Assembly: GCF_029931775.1 (NCBI RefSeq)
Contig: NC_079332.1
Location: 2,430,501 to 2,494,500 of the forward strand
Reading direction: 5' to 3'
DNA: 64,000 nucleotides
From: Euleptes europaea
Lineage: Eukaryota; Chordata; Lepidosauria; Squamata; Sphaerodactylidae
Made by a program: the position numbers and the translations under genes. Under the pieces are notes generated by a model. That model made no database searches. It had not been told where the DNA came from and saw only the letters and a program-made list of their open reading frames with translations. Within the stretch, counting starts at the first letter, position 1. The number at the start of each line of letters is the position of its first letter. Shown here piece by piece: positions 1 through 11,745 of this stretch.

Positions 1-151
1 GGGACAAAGCATTAAAAACATATCACACGAGCTCAAATCACAGGATATACCTTAGATGTTTACTCAGCCACTGATGGCAGGTGCTAAAGGGTGGTGTGGA
101 GAGATGAGGGGTACCAGGTCCCCCGGGCTACCGGCGGGTGATGGAGGGGTA

Positions 152-342
152 GAGTTGTCAGATCCAGGGTGGGAAACGCCTAGAGATTTGGGGATGGAGG
201 TCTGCAACCTCAGAGGCGCACAACACCATGGAGCCCACCCTCCAAAGCATCCATTTTCTCCAGGGGAACTGGTCTATGTAGTCCGGAGATGAGCTGTGAT
301 TCCGGGGGATCCCCAGGTCCCACCTGGAGGTTGGCATCTCTA
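152..342 (+). mobile_element. MITE, TAGGGTTGCC family (diverged)
   Basis: Diverged copy of the roughly 207-bp family whose best copy is at 12201-12407. It keeps CATTTTCTCCAGGGGAACTG and CACCTGGAGGTTGGCA. Confidence 0.6.
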
Positions 343-616
343 ACACATGAACACATGCAGCTGCCTTATACTGAATCAGACCCCTGGTCCATCAAAGTCA
401 GTCTTGTCTACTCAGACCGGCAGCAGCTCTCCAGGGTCTCAGGCGGAGGTCTTTCACATCACCTACTTGGCTAGTCCTTTTAACTGGAGATGCCGGGGAT
501 TGAACCTGGGACCTTCTGCATGCCAAGCAGATGCTCTACCACTGAGCCACGGCCCCTCTCCATGGCGCTCCAGGGTCTCAGGCAGAGGTCTTTCACATCA
601 CCTACTTGACTAGTCC
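341..616 (-). mobile_element. tRNA-Ala-derived SINE, dimeric copy
   Basis: Minus-strand full copy (341-560) with A box and B box of a tRNA-Ala(GGC)-like head, joined to a truncated second monomer (565-616). Read on the minus strand the truncated monomer comes first and stops at CCCTGGAG before GAGGGGCCGTGGC. Confidence 0.8.
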
Positions 617-3600
617 AATATTGTAAATATTGAAGGAGAAGGAAAGAGAACAAGGCTTCTTACATCTGACTATCTGTCACCCGGACTCTTATCAATGGCC
701 AGCCCATTGAGACCTTGGGCCTACCACATCTATGCAGATAGATTTAAAGCACTGGCTAGGGAGGATAAGCCCAGAACCTCCTTCCTTCCTTAATCTGAGA
801 CCTGGACAGAGGTGGCCTACTAAAAAGGGTCCTGCCAGCGTTTCCTTGCACACGGGATCTTCACACTTGACCAAACAGATCCGGTCCTCCAAGGCACTTC
901 CCTTGAACCAACGCGCGGCATTAAAGTTCTGCGCCTGACGATTATAAGCAGAGATGGCAACTCTTTTTTGATAGATACGTATGATAAAATATGTTTATGC
1001 AACGAGGGAAAACGCCAGATTCAAATGAATGAAACGTTACATTAGATAGATTTGATGATCGCACGTTTTTTGCTGGGGCGGGTTACAGAAAACGGATATC
1101 AGTTGAAGTTTAAATATATAATAGTTTTTAAGTACGTGATAATTGTCAAGTAACGCAGGATGATTAATGATGGCGTATAGAAAAGAAATGAAATCATACG
1201 AGTTCATACTTACCAATTATATTTTGTACCCCTATAAGAGATTATTGCTGGGGGTAAGATTGGGAAAGCGGGCACGGACAAAGAATGGAACGAAATGTCA
1301 TATTTTTCCTATGTGTCTTTCCCCCCTTTTTCTTTTTTGTACCCCATAAAATGAATAAAAAAAATAAAATTCTGTGCCTTATTCTCACAACCTGAAATTT
1401 AAAATGTTGCCCAGGACCAGGAAGGATGATGTCCCAGCTATCAGGATAACATCAAAAGCTTCCCTTGACAATAACCTTTAGGAGACAGGGCAATACGCCC
1501 AGTTTGGGGGCCAGAGATGACGCAAATCCTGCATTTGCGAGCTTACCTTCTCCACTGGTTCCAGTGAACCTCCACCACAAAATTAATTCCCCCTCCATCG
1601 TATGGCTGAACGTGGTTGTCTCTGTGCTTTGTTGGTAAGCATGCTTAATGATAAACTGCCTAGGGTATCTTGTGAAAACATCACAGGCCACCCCCCCCCA
1701 AAAAAAGTTATGGCCAGCCCAAAGATCTCTTTATCTCCAATATGATTTGTATATTGTGTTTTTGTCCTTGAACATATAAATTACCTCTCTGCCTTCTTTC
1801 CTCCTTTGCATCCGGCTGTTATCCTCACTACAAGGTCATCACACCATTATCAGCAAAGAATCCCAAGATAAAGCACTCAGTTCATCCCTCTGCAGTCGGC
1901 AGAGGCGAGTGGGTGCCCTTTCAAAGCATAATTCAAGATCGGGAGGGGAGGGTAACGCAAGTGACACGTTATCTCGACACGCTGTTCTTTAGCCACAGGT
2001 TTCGATAGGATTCCAGGTAAGAATCCCCTGCTTTGGGACTGAGTAATACTTACCTGGAATCCACACCTGAAAGAAGGAAAAAAACCTAGAACTGGTATCT
2101 GTTGGACTTTTTGTCTGTCTTTAGGATAGTGAACTTTAGAAACCTTGGACTATTGTGACTTTGTGTATGCTTAAGAAATAAGACTTTTTGTATGTGTTTC
2201 TAAATGTTATGGTATAATACAGTCTGTTGTTGAGCTATACTTTGTATGGTTGATCTATGTTAGATTTGGAGTAACTGTCCAGAAGAGGGCATGCCAACTG
2301 ATCTAGCCGGTGGCAGACAATGGTATCTTTGCTTTCTCTTATCCCTGTTTACCCTTCTTTTCCACAAACTTGTATTACTTTTCCATTGTGTTTTGTTTGT
2401 AACAAGCTCCCCGCATGGAGAGAAGATAAGATTAATGTCACCCAATCCACAAGAGGATGTGAATGGAAAAGGGATATAGGAATTCATTTATTTTCATTAA
2501 ACCAAGACAGCAGAAAAGTTATGTTGGAGGGGAAAGATTAATCTGCAAACAGGATAAATGGCAGAGAGAGAAATTAATGCCCTGACTTGGCAAACCATTT
2601 GACAGGAGAGAGTTAACGCATCGACTTAAACCGAATGCGGCCAAAAAGAACGCCTGCCCAGGATTCAAGATGGTGGAGCATTTGAGCGACGGTTGAATAG
2701 CCTCAGGTTGGCAAAAGGGTCTGGATTCCCCACCGCCACCTTTTCAAATACTTCTATGCCCCTTTCCCCATCGCTCAAAGCAGTTCCAACCAAATCCAGA
2801 ATTTAAAACAAATCCAGAAGTCAAACAAAGTCAAAAAAATAATAATTAAATAGTTGATGCCCATCACAAACAAACTCCACTTTGAATGCAACTCTGTATA
2901 AATGCTGGAAGCCTAGCAGAGAAGGATGACAGGGTTGGACTCTAAAACCACTATCTGAGACCTCTAAGAAAGTACGGGGGACTCTAAAGAAAACATCATG
3001 TCAGTCACAATGCCACGAATAATTTGGTAGATGATGCTAGAGGTCGCAATATCTCTTTTGGTCATTTAGGAGCATTCATTTCTTCACACGATTGAAACTG
3101 TTGATAAAACTCAGCCGGCACACAACAGCGCTGATAAATGTAAGGAAACTGATTGGAACGTCTAAGGCAGGAAATGTCCAACTTTAGGGAAATTGAAAAG
3201 ATTTGATGGATGTAAAGCTGAGGCATAAAACCTTAGCCCAAACGCACACGCACACACACAAATCCACCGCTACCCGCTGAATGAAAACGGTCATCTTGCT
3301 TGGCAGATGAGTGTCTGATCAAGGAGGGGAAGACCTTGATGTTAAAATCCATATTTTGATTAGCTGATCCTATGCAGAGTTAGGTGTACGATTAAGCCCA
3401 TCAAAATCAATGGGGCATAGGCCCTCTACCTCTTGCAAGTTAGTGCTCCAGGTGCAAATTCTCACATCTTTCTTTCAGGGGTACGTCTATGGCTGCATCC
3501 CAGGAGGAGCCCCCGAACAAGGATCGCTGCCATCTTGCCTGGCTCCCAAGGCAACCAGGATCCCCCAAATTTTGCAATCCCGGTCTTTCCCACTGTCGTG

Positions 3601-3950
3601 TGCAGAACAGCCTTCAAATACACAGCTTCAAAACGGCGTACGTGACAGCGGAGACGGTTTCCGAGTCAGACAAGCATTGTTATGCCAGCCCACCCTCGCA
3701 ACGGGCAAGAGAGCGCCAGCATATTAACAGGCAGATGAAAACCAGCCTCGGTAACAGAAGTTCTGTCAATATGCAATTACCACTATAAGACCTTTTTTAG
3801 AAATGACGGAGAGGAGGGCTTGGATCCCGTCAGCCTCTCGTTGCTGCCAGCTTCACAAAATAGCTCCAGCATACTGAAAAGCCCCTAAATTTAATAAGTT
3901 AAATTTAACCACAGCGCTGCCGACAGTCCAAAACAGATTTATTCAGATTT
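617..3950. other. Intergenic DNA, no gene recognised
   Basis: AT-balanced unique or unrecognised sequence downstream of NOMO. It holds a short (CA)n at 3244-3262 and a perfect 14-bp inverted repeat with a 27-nt loop (2008-2062). Short open frames lack coding character or splice context. Confidence 0.6.
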
Positions 3951-3953
3951 TTT

Positions 3954-4409
3954 GTGCATGTGAGCCATCAGAGGTTTATAACTGTAACTATGTATGGGTG
4001 TGAAAGCTGGACAAGGAAGAAAGCTGATAGGAAGAAAGTAGATTCCTTTGAAATGTGGTGTTGGAGGAGAGGGTTACGGATACCCTGGACCGCCAAAAAA
4101 ACCAAATCAGTGGGTTCTAGATCAAATCAAGCCTGAAATGACCCTAGAAGCTAAAATGACTAAACTGAAGCTATCATACTTTGGACACATTATGAGAAGG
4201 CAAGAGTCACTGGAAAAGACTATCCGGATAGGAAAAGTGGAAGGCAGCAGGAAAAGAGGAAGACCCAACAAGAGATGGGTTGACTCTATAAAGGAAGCCG
4301 CGGCCCTCAATTTGTAAGACCTGAGCAAGGCTGTCAAAGACAGGACTTTTGGAGGACATTGATTCATAGGGTCGCCATGAGTCGGAAGCGACTTGACGGC
4401 ACTTAAGAC
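3954..4409 (+). mobile_element. RTE-BovB LINE, 3' fragment
   Basis: Translates to the C-terminal end of BovB ORF2: MYGCESWTRKKAD, FEMWCWRRGLRIPWT, KLSYFGHIMRRQESLEKTI, GSRKRGRPNKRW. It ends in CGACTTGACGGCACTTAA. 5' truncated. Confidence 0.9.
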
Positions 4410-4592
4410 ACACAGATCAGGGGTTTTCAAGGCAAGCGACGTTCAGAGGTGGTTTTGCCACTGCCTGCCTTCGCGTCACCCTGGTTTCCCTTGGTGGTCT
4501 CCCATCCAAATGCTAACCAGGGCCGACCTGGCTTAGCTTCTGAGAGCTGACGAGATCAGGCTAGCCTGGGGCAGTCCAGGTCAGGGCTTATT
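4410..4592 (-). mobile_element. 5S rRNA-derived SINE
   Basis: The minus strand carries a 5S-like block (4485-4575) with TAAGC-GGTCGGCCCTGGTTAG and GGGAGACCACCAAGG text. The GTTAGTCTCTTGCCTTGAAAA-type body follows, truncated here. Confidence 0.75.
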
Positions 4593-4859
4593 CAGACTAC
4601 CCCTTCTTTTTTATACTTGCTTCCAAGTAGGAGCTACGTCATTCCACCTAATCTGTTCTCCTCATGCACTTAAGGGTGTTTTTGTAATTACTTCCCCATT
4701 TTTTATTCAAGAAACCAAACGAACTGTTGTTGAAATATCCACAGAACTCCGTTTCTCCATTAGGGTACTTTTTTCTGGAACAGGACACATAAGAGGGACT
4801 ACATTCATTTTTTTTAAATTATTAATTCATTACCTATTGGGGTTTCTGCTGAAATGTGG

Positions 4860-5152
4860 GAGCTAGTGTGGTGTAGCGGTTAAGAGCGGTGGACTCTGAT
4901 CTGGAGAACCGGGTTTCATTCCCCACTCCTCCACATGAGCGGTGGATACTAATCTGGTGAACTGGATGTTTCCCCACTCCTCCACACAAAGCCAGCTGGG
5001 TGACCTTGGGCTAGCCACACACTCTCAGCCCCACCTACCTCACAGGGTGTCTGTTGTGGGGAGGGGAAGAGAAGGTGGTTGTAAGCTGGTTTGAGTCTCC
5101 CTTAAGCGGTAGAGAAAGTTGGCATATAGAAACCAATTCTTCTTCTTCCTCT
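4860..5152 (+). mobile_element. MIR/CORE-like SINE with TTC tail
   Basis: tRNA-Gln-like head (GTGTAGCGGTTAAGAG, B box), CORE domain (GGGTGACCTTGGGCTAG ... CACCTACCTCACAGGGTGT), an L2-like end (TAAGCTGGTTTGAGTCTCC) and a TTCTTCTTC tail. Confidence 0.85.
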
Positions 5153-5365
5153 TTTCTCCATCACTAAAGGTGTAAATACCTTCATAAATCAAAGAGAGGA
5201 AGAACATGTAAAACAAGAAAAGGGTCAAAAGTTTGAGAGAAATACTGAATGATGAAGTGGGAACAGAACTGACCCCTTGTTGATAGGAGCAGAGAATAGG
5301 ACATAAGTGAGAGAGAAAATGTCAGAGAGATCCACAGGGAATTCATCCGCAGCAAGGATCCCAAA

Positions 5366-5541
5366 TATACCATGGGGGCCTGGAGTTCCTCTGGCATTAC
5401 CACCGCTGACCAGACTATAGAGATCAGTTCCCCTGGAGAAAAATTGCAGCTTTGGAGGGAGGACCCCGCTGAGGTCCCTCTCCTCCCCGGACCCCACCCC
5501 CAAATCTTCAGGCGTTTCTCAACCCAGAGCTGGTAACCCTA
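5366..5541 (-). mobile_element. MITE, TAGGGTTGCC family
   Basis: Minus-strand copy with GAGATCAGTTCCCCTGGAGA and an AGCTGGTAACCCT terminus. Confidence 0.65.
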
Positions 5542-6490
5542 TGAGAAAGGGAGTGTGTATCTGCGCTGGCTTACTCCGACCTTGTAGGTAAGTAGTGAAA
5601 AGTAACTGGAATTACTCATACTCTCTGGGATTATCCCTAGGTGGAGTTGGCAACCCTAGCTGACCAGTGACTCACCCTTCCAATCCAGATGCCAATGCCT
5701 AGTATAATGCCCAAATTGGATGAGCCACCCACATTACAATTTGTGTCCCAGGTACCTATACATTTCCATATGTCTTTGGCAGGAGAAAAAAGCGCTGCCT
5801 AAATAGCTGTTATTTTCAGCATACGTTCTCTCTCTGGATCGCAAAGAGAAGGGGGCTGTGGTTTTCCATGGCTGTCAAATCGATCCCTCTCCAGAACGGA
5901 GAGGTGCCGATTTCCTTCCCGTGAGAAGGGCCGCGTTTGGATTGAAAACAAACCTCACTCCTCTTTCGGGGAGAATAAATTCCCAGGCTAGGGAAGGTGT
6001 CTAATTTTAATTTGCTCCACACTGACAATTGACTTCACGCTGCAATTTAATGCATGTGGAGCTTTATCATTATAATTCACCCGACAGAAAAGCAAACCAG
6101 CACCGACTTCTACTTTCCAGCAGCTCATTAGCATGAATCTTTCCTTGTGATTTCGCATTCTTGGATCGCTGGCTGCGATGCGAGAATAGCTCACGCTATC
6201 AAAGACATCTCTGGGCTGAATTAGGAATGATTCATTTACAAAACGCTACTCAAAAGATTCAGGGCAAAAACCGTCCACTCAAACAACAAAACGCTATATT
6301 CCTGCTACGCCCTCTGGTCTAGCGGCAACTGGATACTACTAAAAGCATGACGTAACTTGCTGGCTCGCAGCGCTGCAAAACTCTTGTAAAATTGACAGGA
6401 ATGCAATTTATGAAATGAAAAATGCAACAGCAGGCAACGTTGATCATGAAGACAATACTTGGTCTACAGACACACAGGTATGGTTCTATG
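5542..6490. other. Intergenic DNA with possible conserved noncoding element
   Basis: No gene or known repeat seen apart from a MITE end near 5643-5663. The stretch 5990-6200 is free of repeats and rich in ATTA/TAAT homeodomain-type sites, so it could be a conserved noncoding element. That is inference only. Confidence 0.35.
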
Positions 6491-6835
6491 GGAGGAGGAA
6501 GAGGAGGAGGAGGAGGAAGAGGAAGAAGAGTTGGTTTTTATATGCCAACTTTCTCTGCCACTTAAGGAAGACTCAAACCGGCTTACAATCACCTTCCCTT
6601 CCCCTCCCCACAACAGGCACCCTGTGAGGCAGGTGGGGCTGAGAGAGCTCTAAGAGAGCTGTGACTAGCCCAGGGTCACCCAGCTGGCTTCATGTGGAGG
6701 AATGGGGAAACCAACCCGGTTCACCAGACTAGCCTCCGCCGCTCATGTGGAGGAGTGGGGGAATCAAACCCGGTTCTCCAGATCAGACTCTGCCGCTCCA
6801 AACCACTGCTCTTAACCACTACACCACGCTGGCTA
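6490..6835 (-). mobile_element. MIR/CORE-like SINE, expanded purine tail
   Basis: Full minus-strand copy. Its tail has grown into a GGAGGAGGAAGAGG-type tract (6492-6530). Confidence 0.85.
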
Positions 6836-6944
6836 AAACATGGGTGGTCCTGCTTTTACTAATTTCATTGACTTTCCTGTTGAAATATTAACAGTCCTCC
6901 TTTCACAAAACAGTAAATGGGATCGTTCCATGTAGGAGGGGAAG

Positions 6945-7070
6945 GTTGCCAACCTCCAGGTGCCACCTGGAGCCCTCCCATTCTTACAGCTGATCTCCCG
7001 ACAACCATGATCAGTTCCCCTGGAGAAAATGGGTGCTTTGGAGGGTGGACTCTACAGTATTATACCCTGT
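6945..7070 (-). mobile_element. MITE, TAGGGTTGCC family, partial
   Basis: GGTTGCCAACCTCCAGGTG terminus and CAGTTCCCCTGGAGAAAAT core are present; the far end is lost. Confidence 0.6.
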
Positions 7071-7883
7071 GTAGTCTTACCCTCGCTGTATACGCAGCCC
7101 TTCCTTTCAGCTACATTTCCTATACCACTTACATGCTAAGCAAACCTTTCATTAAGGTCACTTTAAACATTTAAAAATTACTAGCGGTAGGCATTGGCAA
7201 AGATTAAACCTTTGCCTTTTATGAAGGTAATTTTTCCCTCTCCGTTCTGGAATGTACAAGACACACAGCCGGCCTCTAGATGGATTTTTCCGGCTTTGCC
7301 CGAGAGACTTTTGCTAAGAACGTATAAATTAAGCCTCGCGTTGAGTGCCGGCAGAGGGCGATCCGTAAAGGGATTTTTCTTCTTTCCATAATTCACAGGA
7401 GCCCGCTTACACTGTAAGGAAAGCATCTTAAGAAATGTCTGGAGGCTTTTCCCCCGTTGGACTGTGGCTTACAGCTTGAATCTTAAGTAATCCCACTAAT
7501 ATAGAGTGTAGTCAAGAGGCACTGCTCGGATGCCCCTGAGGCCCTGAACATATACGTATTGTGCAAAAAAAATTCAGCCTCTTTACACATTAGGAGCCGT
7601 TAGACATCCACCCATTCCCCGGCACCAATTCCAGTTGCTTGGGGAATCCTGTGAATTGGCCTTTTTTTATTTTTTTTAAGGAAGTAGAGCTACAATATAA
7701 GATTGCAAAAGGGGGAAACCAGGAAATATGCAAAAAAGGAGAGGCAAAAGGCAAGCCCGGGGGATGGAGGGGTGGGTAGGGGGAGAGAATGGCTTCTGTG
7801 GATTACATCCTCGTTCAAAGAGTCAAAGAGTTCCTGAACCTCTTGCATTTCATGGCCTTCTGGGGCCACCGTTTGCCCAGGGG
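7071..7883. other. Intergenic DNA, no gene recognised
   Basis: Unique sequence between a MITE fragment and a BovB fragment. It holds a CTCF-like 13-mer CCGGCAGAGGGCG at 7348-7360 (12 of 13 to the core consensus). Confidence 0.45.
7348..7360 (+). promoter_or_regulatory. CTCF-like motif
   Basis: CCGGCAGAGGGCG differs from CCASYAGRKGGCR at one position. It sits in repeat-free DNA. Binding is inference. Confidence 0.3.
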
Positions 7884-8210
7884 TTGTGTGCGTGTTAAGT
7901 GCCTTCAAGTTGCTTCCGACTCCTGGCGACCCTATGACTCAAAGTCCTCCAAAATGTCCTATCTTTGACAGCCTTGCTCGGATCTTGCAAACTGAGGGCC
8001 GTGGATCCCTTGATTGTGTCAATCCATCTCTTGCGTGGTCTTCCTCTTTTCCTGCTGACCTCAACCTTTCCTAGCATGACTTGTCTTTTCCAGTGACTCT
8101 TGTCTTCTCATAATGTGACCAAAATATGACAGCCTCAGTTTAGTCATTTTAGCTTTTAGGGTCAGTTCAGGCTTGGTTTGATCTATAACCCACTGATTTG
8201 TGTGTTTTTT
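7884..8210 (-). mobile_element. RTE-BovB LINE, 3' fragment
   Basis: The minus strand encodes FGHIMRRQESLEKTSHA and SRKRGRPRKRWIDTIKG and ends in GGCACTTAACACGCACAC-type sequence. Confidence 0.88.
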
Positions 8211-9237
8211 GGGGGAGACTGCGGAGGCACCCACTGGCAATTCAGGAAGACTTTTCCAGGTCAGTCTAATCACTAAATTCATCTTCTTGGCTTGCGTGGA
8301 AGGTGTTACACAGACACCCAGAGAGCCACTATTCAACTGGAAAGGTGTTTTGATTTTTCTGGAGAGGGGCCAACATCTTCCCAGTCTGATATTTTTTGCA
8401 CATATTTTTCACCCGTGCGATGAAAAGTAGATCAAATTCCTCTAAATGTCATTACATTTCCTGCAAATGAAATGCTCTTTTACTTCTCGGGAAAGCGCAG
8501 CAGTGAAGATGGATGTACTGCTTATATAAACTTTACTTCTGACATACAAGAATTATTATTTTTTAAACAAGCCAATGCACTTTCTGACCAAGCTGGGCGA
8601 GAACCCGTTAAGTAGTAGTCAACAAATCCGACAAGCTTTTACTTTCAATCTTTGGATCAACCTGCGATAATAAATGGTTATATTTAACTCTTGTTTTTTA
8701 AAACAACCCCAGGGAGGACGCGATGTATGTTCCCACAGCCTGCACACTCCCGAACAAAAGCACCCATGCACGTATTAAACCCATGTTTGGGGCTCTCCTC
8801 TCCCCACAAAGCCCGTTATTTTAGCACACCCTATTTTCCCCACCGTGTATTTTTAACATTGATGCACACACCCCGACGTTGAACATCATGAGTTGCTATA
8901 TTAAAACTTTCCACCAAATCTAAAATATGACTGGCAAGCGTGATGACTAATTGTCCAGATAAGGACTCGGAAGATATTTTTGGGACACCAGCTGGGGTTA
9001 GAAGAGCCGCCTGAGATACGATCGTCTGCCGTGCCTGGATGGGGCAGCAGTGGAGAGCCCTTCCCCACTCTCCAGCTTCCGCTATGAATGGGAAGGCAGA
9101 AAATAGTAAAAAAAAAAACCTTGCTGTGTGTGGACAAGGGCCCTTTTATCTCTCCATCTTCCACCAACTGGGCCAGGAGGAATGTAGGAAGCCGTCAGCT
9201 GAGAATCTGCCATGGACCAGAGTATAGACTGTGTCTC
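8211..9237. other. Intergenic DNA, no gene recognised
   Basis: Mostly unique AT-rich sequence with no coding signal or repeat family that I recognise. Confidence 0.5.
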
Positions 9238-9610
9238 ATCAGAAGAAGAAGAGTCGGTTTTTTATATGCCAACTTTCTCTACCACTTAAGAAAGAATCAA
9301 ACCGGCTTACAATCTTCTTGAACACATGAAGCTGCCTTATACTGAATCAGATCCCTGGTCCATCAAAGTCGGTATAGTCTACTCAGACCCTTCCCCTCCT
9401 CACAACACACTCTGTGTGGTAGATGAGGCTGAGAGAGTGTGACTTGCCCAAGGTCACCCAGCTGGCTTCGTGTGTAAGAGCGGGGAAGCAAATCCAGTTC
9501 ACCAGATTATCCTCTGCCACTCATGGGGAGGAGTGGGGGAATCAAACCCGGTTCTCCAGATCAGAGTCCACTGCTCCAAACCACCGCTCTTAACCACTAC
9601 GCCACGCTCA
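9238..9610 (-). mobile_element. MIR/CORE-like SINE split by a SINE fragment
   Basis: Minus-strand copy interrupted at 9319-9390 by the 3' end of a tRNA-Ala SINE (GAACACATGAAGCTGCC ... CTACTCAGACC). Confidence 0.8.
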
Positions 9611-10240
9611 GGTGAAGAGGCTGAAAGCTCAGAGGAGGAGGAAGCTGAAACGACCATAGGAGGAGGAAATTGAGACACCTCCAGGAGCATCCTTTGATAT
9701 GCAGGAGAAACCACAAGACTCACCCAGGGAAATGAACCTGCCTTCTGATTCAGACTTGGATCCCAACCCCTCCGCCCCAGGGCCTTCTGCTGGAGATCTC
9801 TCGCTATTGCAACTGATCTCTGGGCGGCAGAGATCAGTTCCCCTGGAGAAAATGGCCGTTTGGGCAACTGGACTCTATGGCATTGAAGTCCCTCCCCTCC
9901 CCAAACTCCACCCTCCTCAGCCCCCAGATCTCCAGGAATTTACCAACCCGGAGCTGGCAACCCTAGCTATAACTGGGCAAGACACCTTTAACTACTGGCC
10001 GCCTGCTGCTGCAGGGAGCCGCCTATCCATCTTTACCTCCTTGATGGAGTACTTAAGGCCTCATCAGCCTCGGCTGGAACATCCATGATACATGGTTGAT
10101 TCCAGCTGCAGTAACTTGATTCCTGCCTACTACACGGTGTCCTTTCATTTGTGTTCGCTGCCCCACATACCTCTCTTCCCGGTGGATTTCTTCCATGTGG
10201 TTGGCTGAGGCATTTTTGTTCCATCTTTCACCCAGCACAG
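9611..10240. repeat. Unclassified interspersed repeat, interrupted by a MITE
   Basis: Acidic, repeat-like text (runs of GAGGAGGAGGAA) on the left and a CTGCTGCAGGGAGCC / GGAGTACTTAAGGCC region on the right flank a MITE at 9792-9966. It looks like an old retroelement-type repeat, but I cannot name the family. Confidence 0.3.
9792..9966 (-). mobile_element. MITE, TAGGGTTGCC family
   Basis: Minus-strand copy ending GAGCTGGCAACCCTAGC, inserted in an unclassified repeat. Confidence 0.7.
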
Positions 10241-11261
10241 GCTGAAACTCTTGTTTTCTCTTCTCCTGTCAAAACATAAGTCTGTTCACACTCCCTTTCA
10301 ACTTCCTTTTTTAAACTCTTCTCCGTTCACACGATCACCCGGTCGTTCTGTCTCCGACTTAAGAGATCTCTGCTACCTCAAAGGCAGAGAACGGAGGGAA
10401 GCGGTCTTTCACCAGGAGCCCCGGTTGGTAAAGAATAAAACCCCGCAAGGCTCCAAATCCAGATATCCCATTCTAGAGAGAGAAGCAGGAATCTGTGGAC
10501 GTTTAAACCATCTTTTTTTTTTTTTAAGTGAGGAAATACTTACCCAAACACCCTTAACCGTGTGAAAAGGAGCAGATTCTTAGGCCAGACAGAATATGTG
10601 GCTCTAAACCTGTCTGGAAGAAGGCTAGGCTAAAAAACCTCTCTGCATGATTTCATTTTTCAGGTGGATGGAAGATTTTCATGGAAAGGAACATTCAGCC
10701 CTGAGATCTCCTGGCCCGAAGATGTTACAGCCCAGCACAAATTTACCACACCCAAACTTTAAAATGAAAACATTTTTTTAAAAGTGTACCTCTCCATCAA
10801 TTTTATAAGAGTATATATTTATTGTTGTCTGGCTGGTGCTGTATCAATAAACATTTACATTTACCTCTCCATCAATTGGAGATAGTCTTGTAGAGCTGGT
10901 AACAAAGCCTCAATAAAAAGCGTTTGTTTCTAACTTCCATAAAAACTGATTGTTATTTTGGGCTATTAATTCACTGAGCTTTAAAGACCTTTGTTGTACC
11001 AATGGTGACAGATAATGACACAGTTGTTACTTAGCAACCTCGGTGAGGGGAATAAATGCCACCTGAACCATCACTCACACATCTATCAATGAGATTATCC
11101 CATTTCCCCAACAACAACCCTGTGAGGTAGGTTAGTAGACAGACACAGAGGGAAAAGAGACACTTTAAAAGTCCAGGCCCACCTCTACAGAACTGTCCCT
11201 GCTACCTAGCGATGGACGTAAAGCGCTGCAAAGTAAAGAAACAGAATCAGGATCAATGACA
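10241..11261. other. Intergenic DNA beyond the NOMO 3' end
   Basis: Unique or unrecognised sequence. An old L2/MIR-type minus-strand fragment is suggested near 11085-11165 (CCTGTGAGGTAGGTTAG). No gene seen. Confidence 0.45.
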
Positions 11262-11613
11262 TAGGCTGGGAGGTAAAACAAATTTTATTAGCAAGCTGCT
11301 TCAACCAAGCTGAATAGAAAAAAACAAAATAATTTATGTTCTCCAAACAAAAATGATCCTATCAACACCTTCAGCATGGAAGACGCTCTCCATGTCAAAG
11401 AGCCCAGTTGGTTCACTGTTTTGTTAAAAAAAAAAAAAACTGTGACATTTTAATAATGCAACGGAACGCTTCCACCCGTGATGGAGCTACCCTGAGTAAA
11501 AGGCTCGAGTGTAAATTACATCTTCGCCAGGTCCCTGGACCCAGATCTGCTCAGCAGCTTTGCCTGTTGATATTCCCACGGCTCGATCTGACGCAGCCGG
11601 AGTTCCTTCCACC
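11262..11613 (-). other. NOMO 3' UTR with poly(A) signal
   Basis: Downstream of the stop codon on the minus strand an AATAAA lies at 11284-11289 (TTTATT on the plus strand). Cleavage would fall near 11262-11272, giving a 3' UTR of about 350 nt. No repeat is recognised inside it. The end point is inference. Confidence 0.6.
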
Positions 11614-11745
11614 TCACGTCCTCCTCATCTTCTGTTTCTTGGCTTGCCTCTTCATGTCTTCCAGGCTGCCCGGGTCCGAACTCGCCTGGCCGAGGGCCCG
11701 CACCCCCTGGAGACGGCTGGTCAGCTGGAGCAGCAAAGGGATCAA
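11614..11745 (-). CDS. NOMO1: NOMO exon 31 (codons 1172-1214 and stop)
   Basis: Encodes LIPLLLQLTSRLQGVRALGQ, then ASSDPGSLEDMKRQAKKQKM and RRT, followed by TGA. The tail is basic and Lys-rich like human. Acceptor TGGCAG. Confidence 0.97.
   Translation of the reverse strand: MIPLLLQLTSRLQGVRALGQASSDPGSLEDMKRQAKKQKMRRT

Noticed and set aside
3410-3727. 105-codon plus-strand open frame in the left intergenic region
   Set aside because: No recognisable domain, overlaps other equally long frames, no splice or promoter support.
9699-10088. 129-codon open frame with acidic start
   Set aside because: It crosses a MITE and an unclassified repeat; no splice context.
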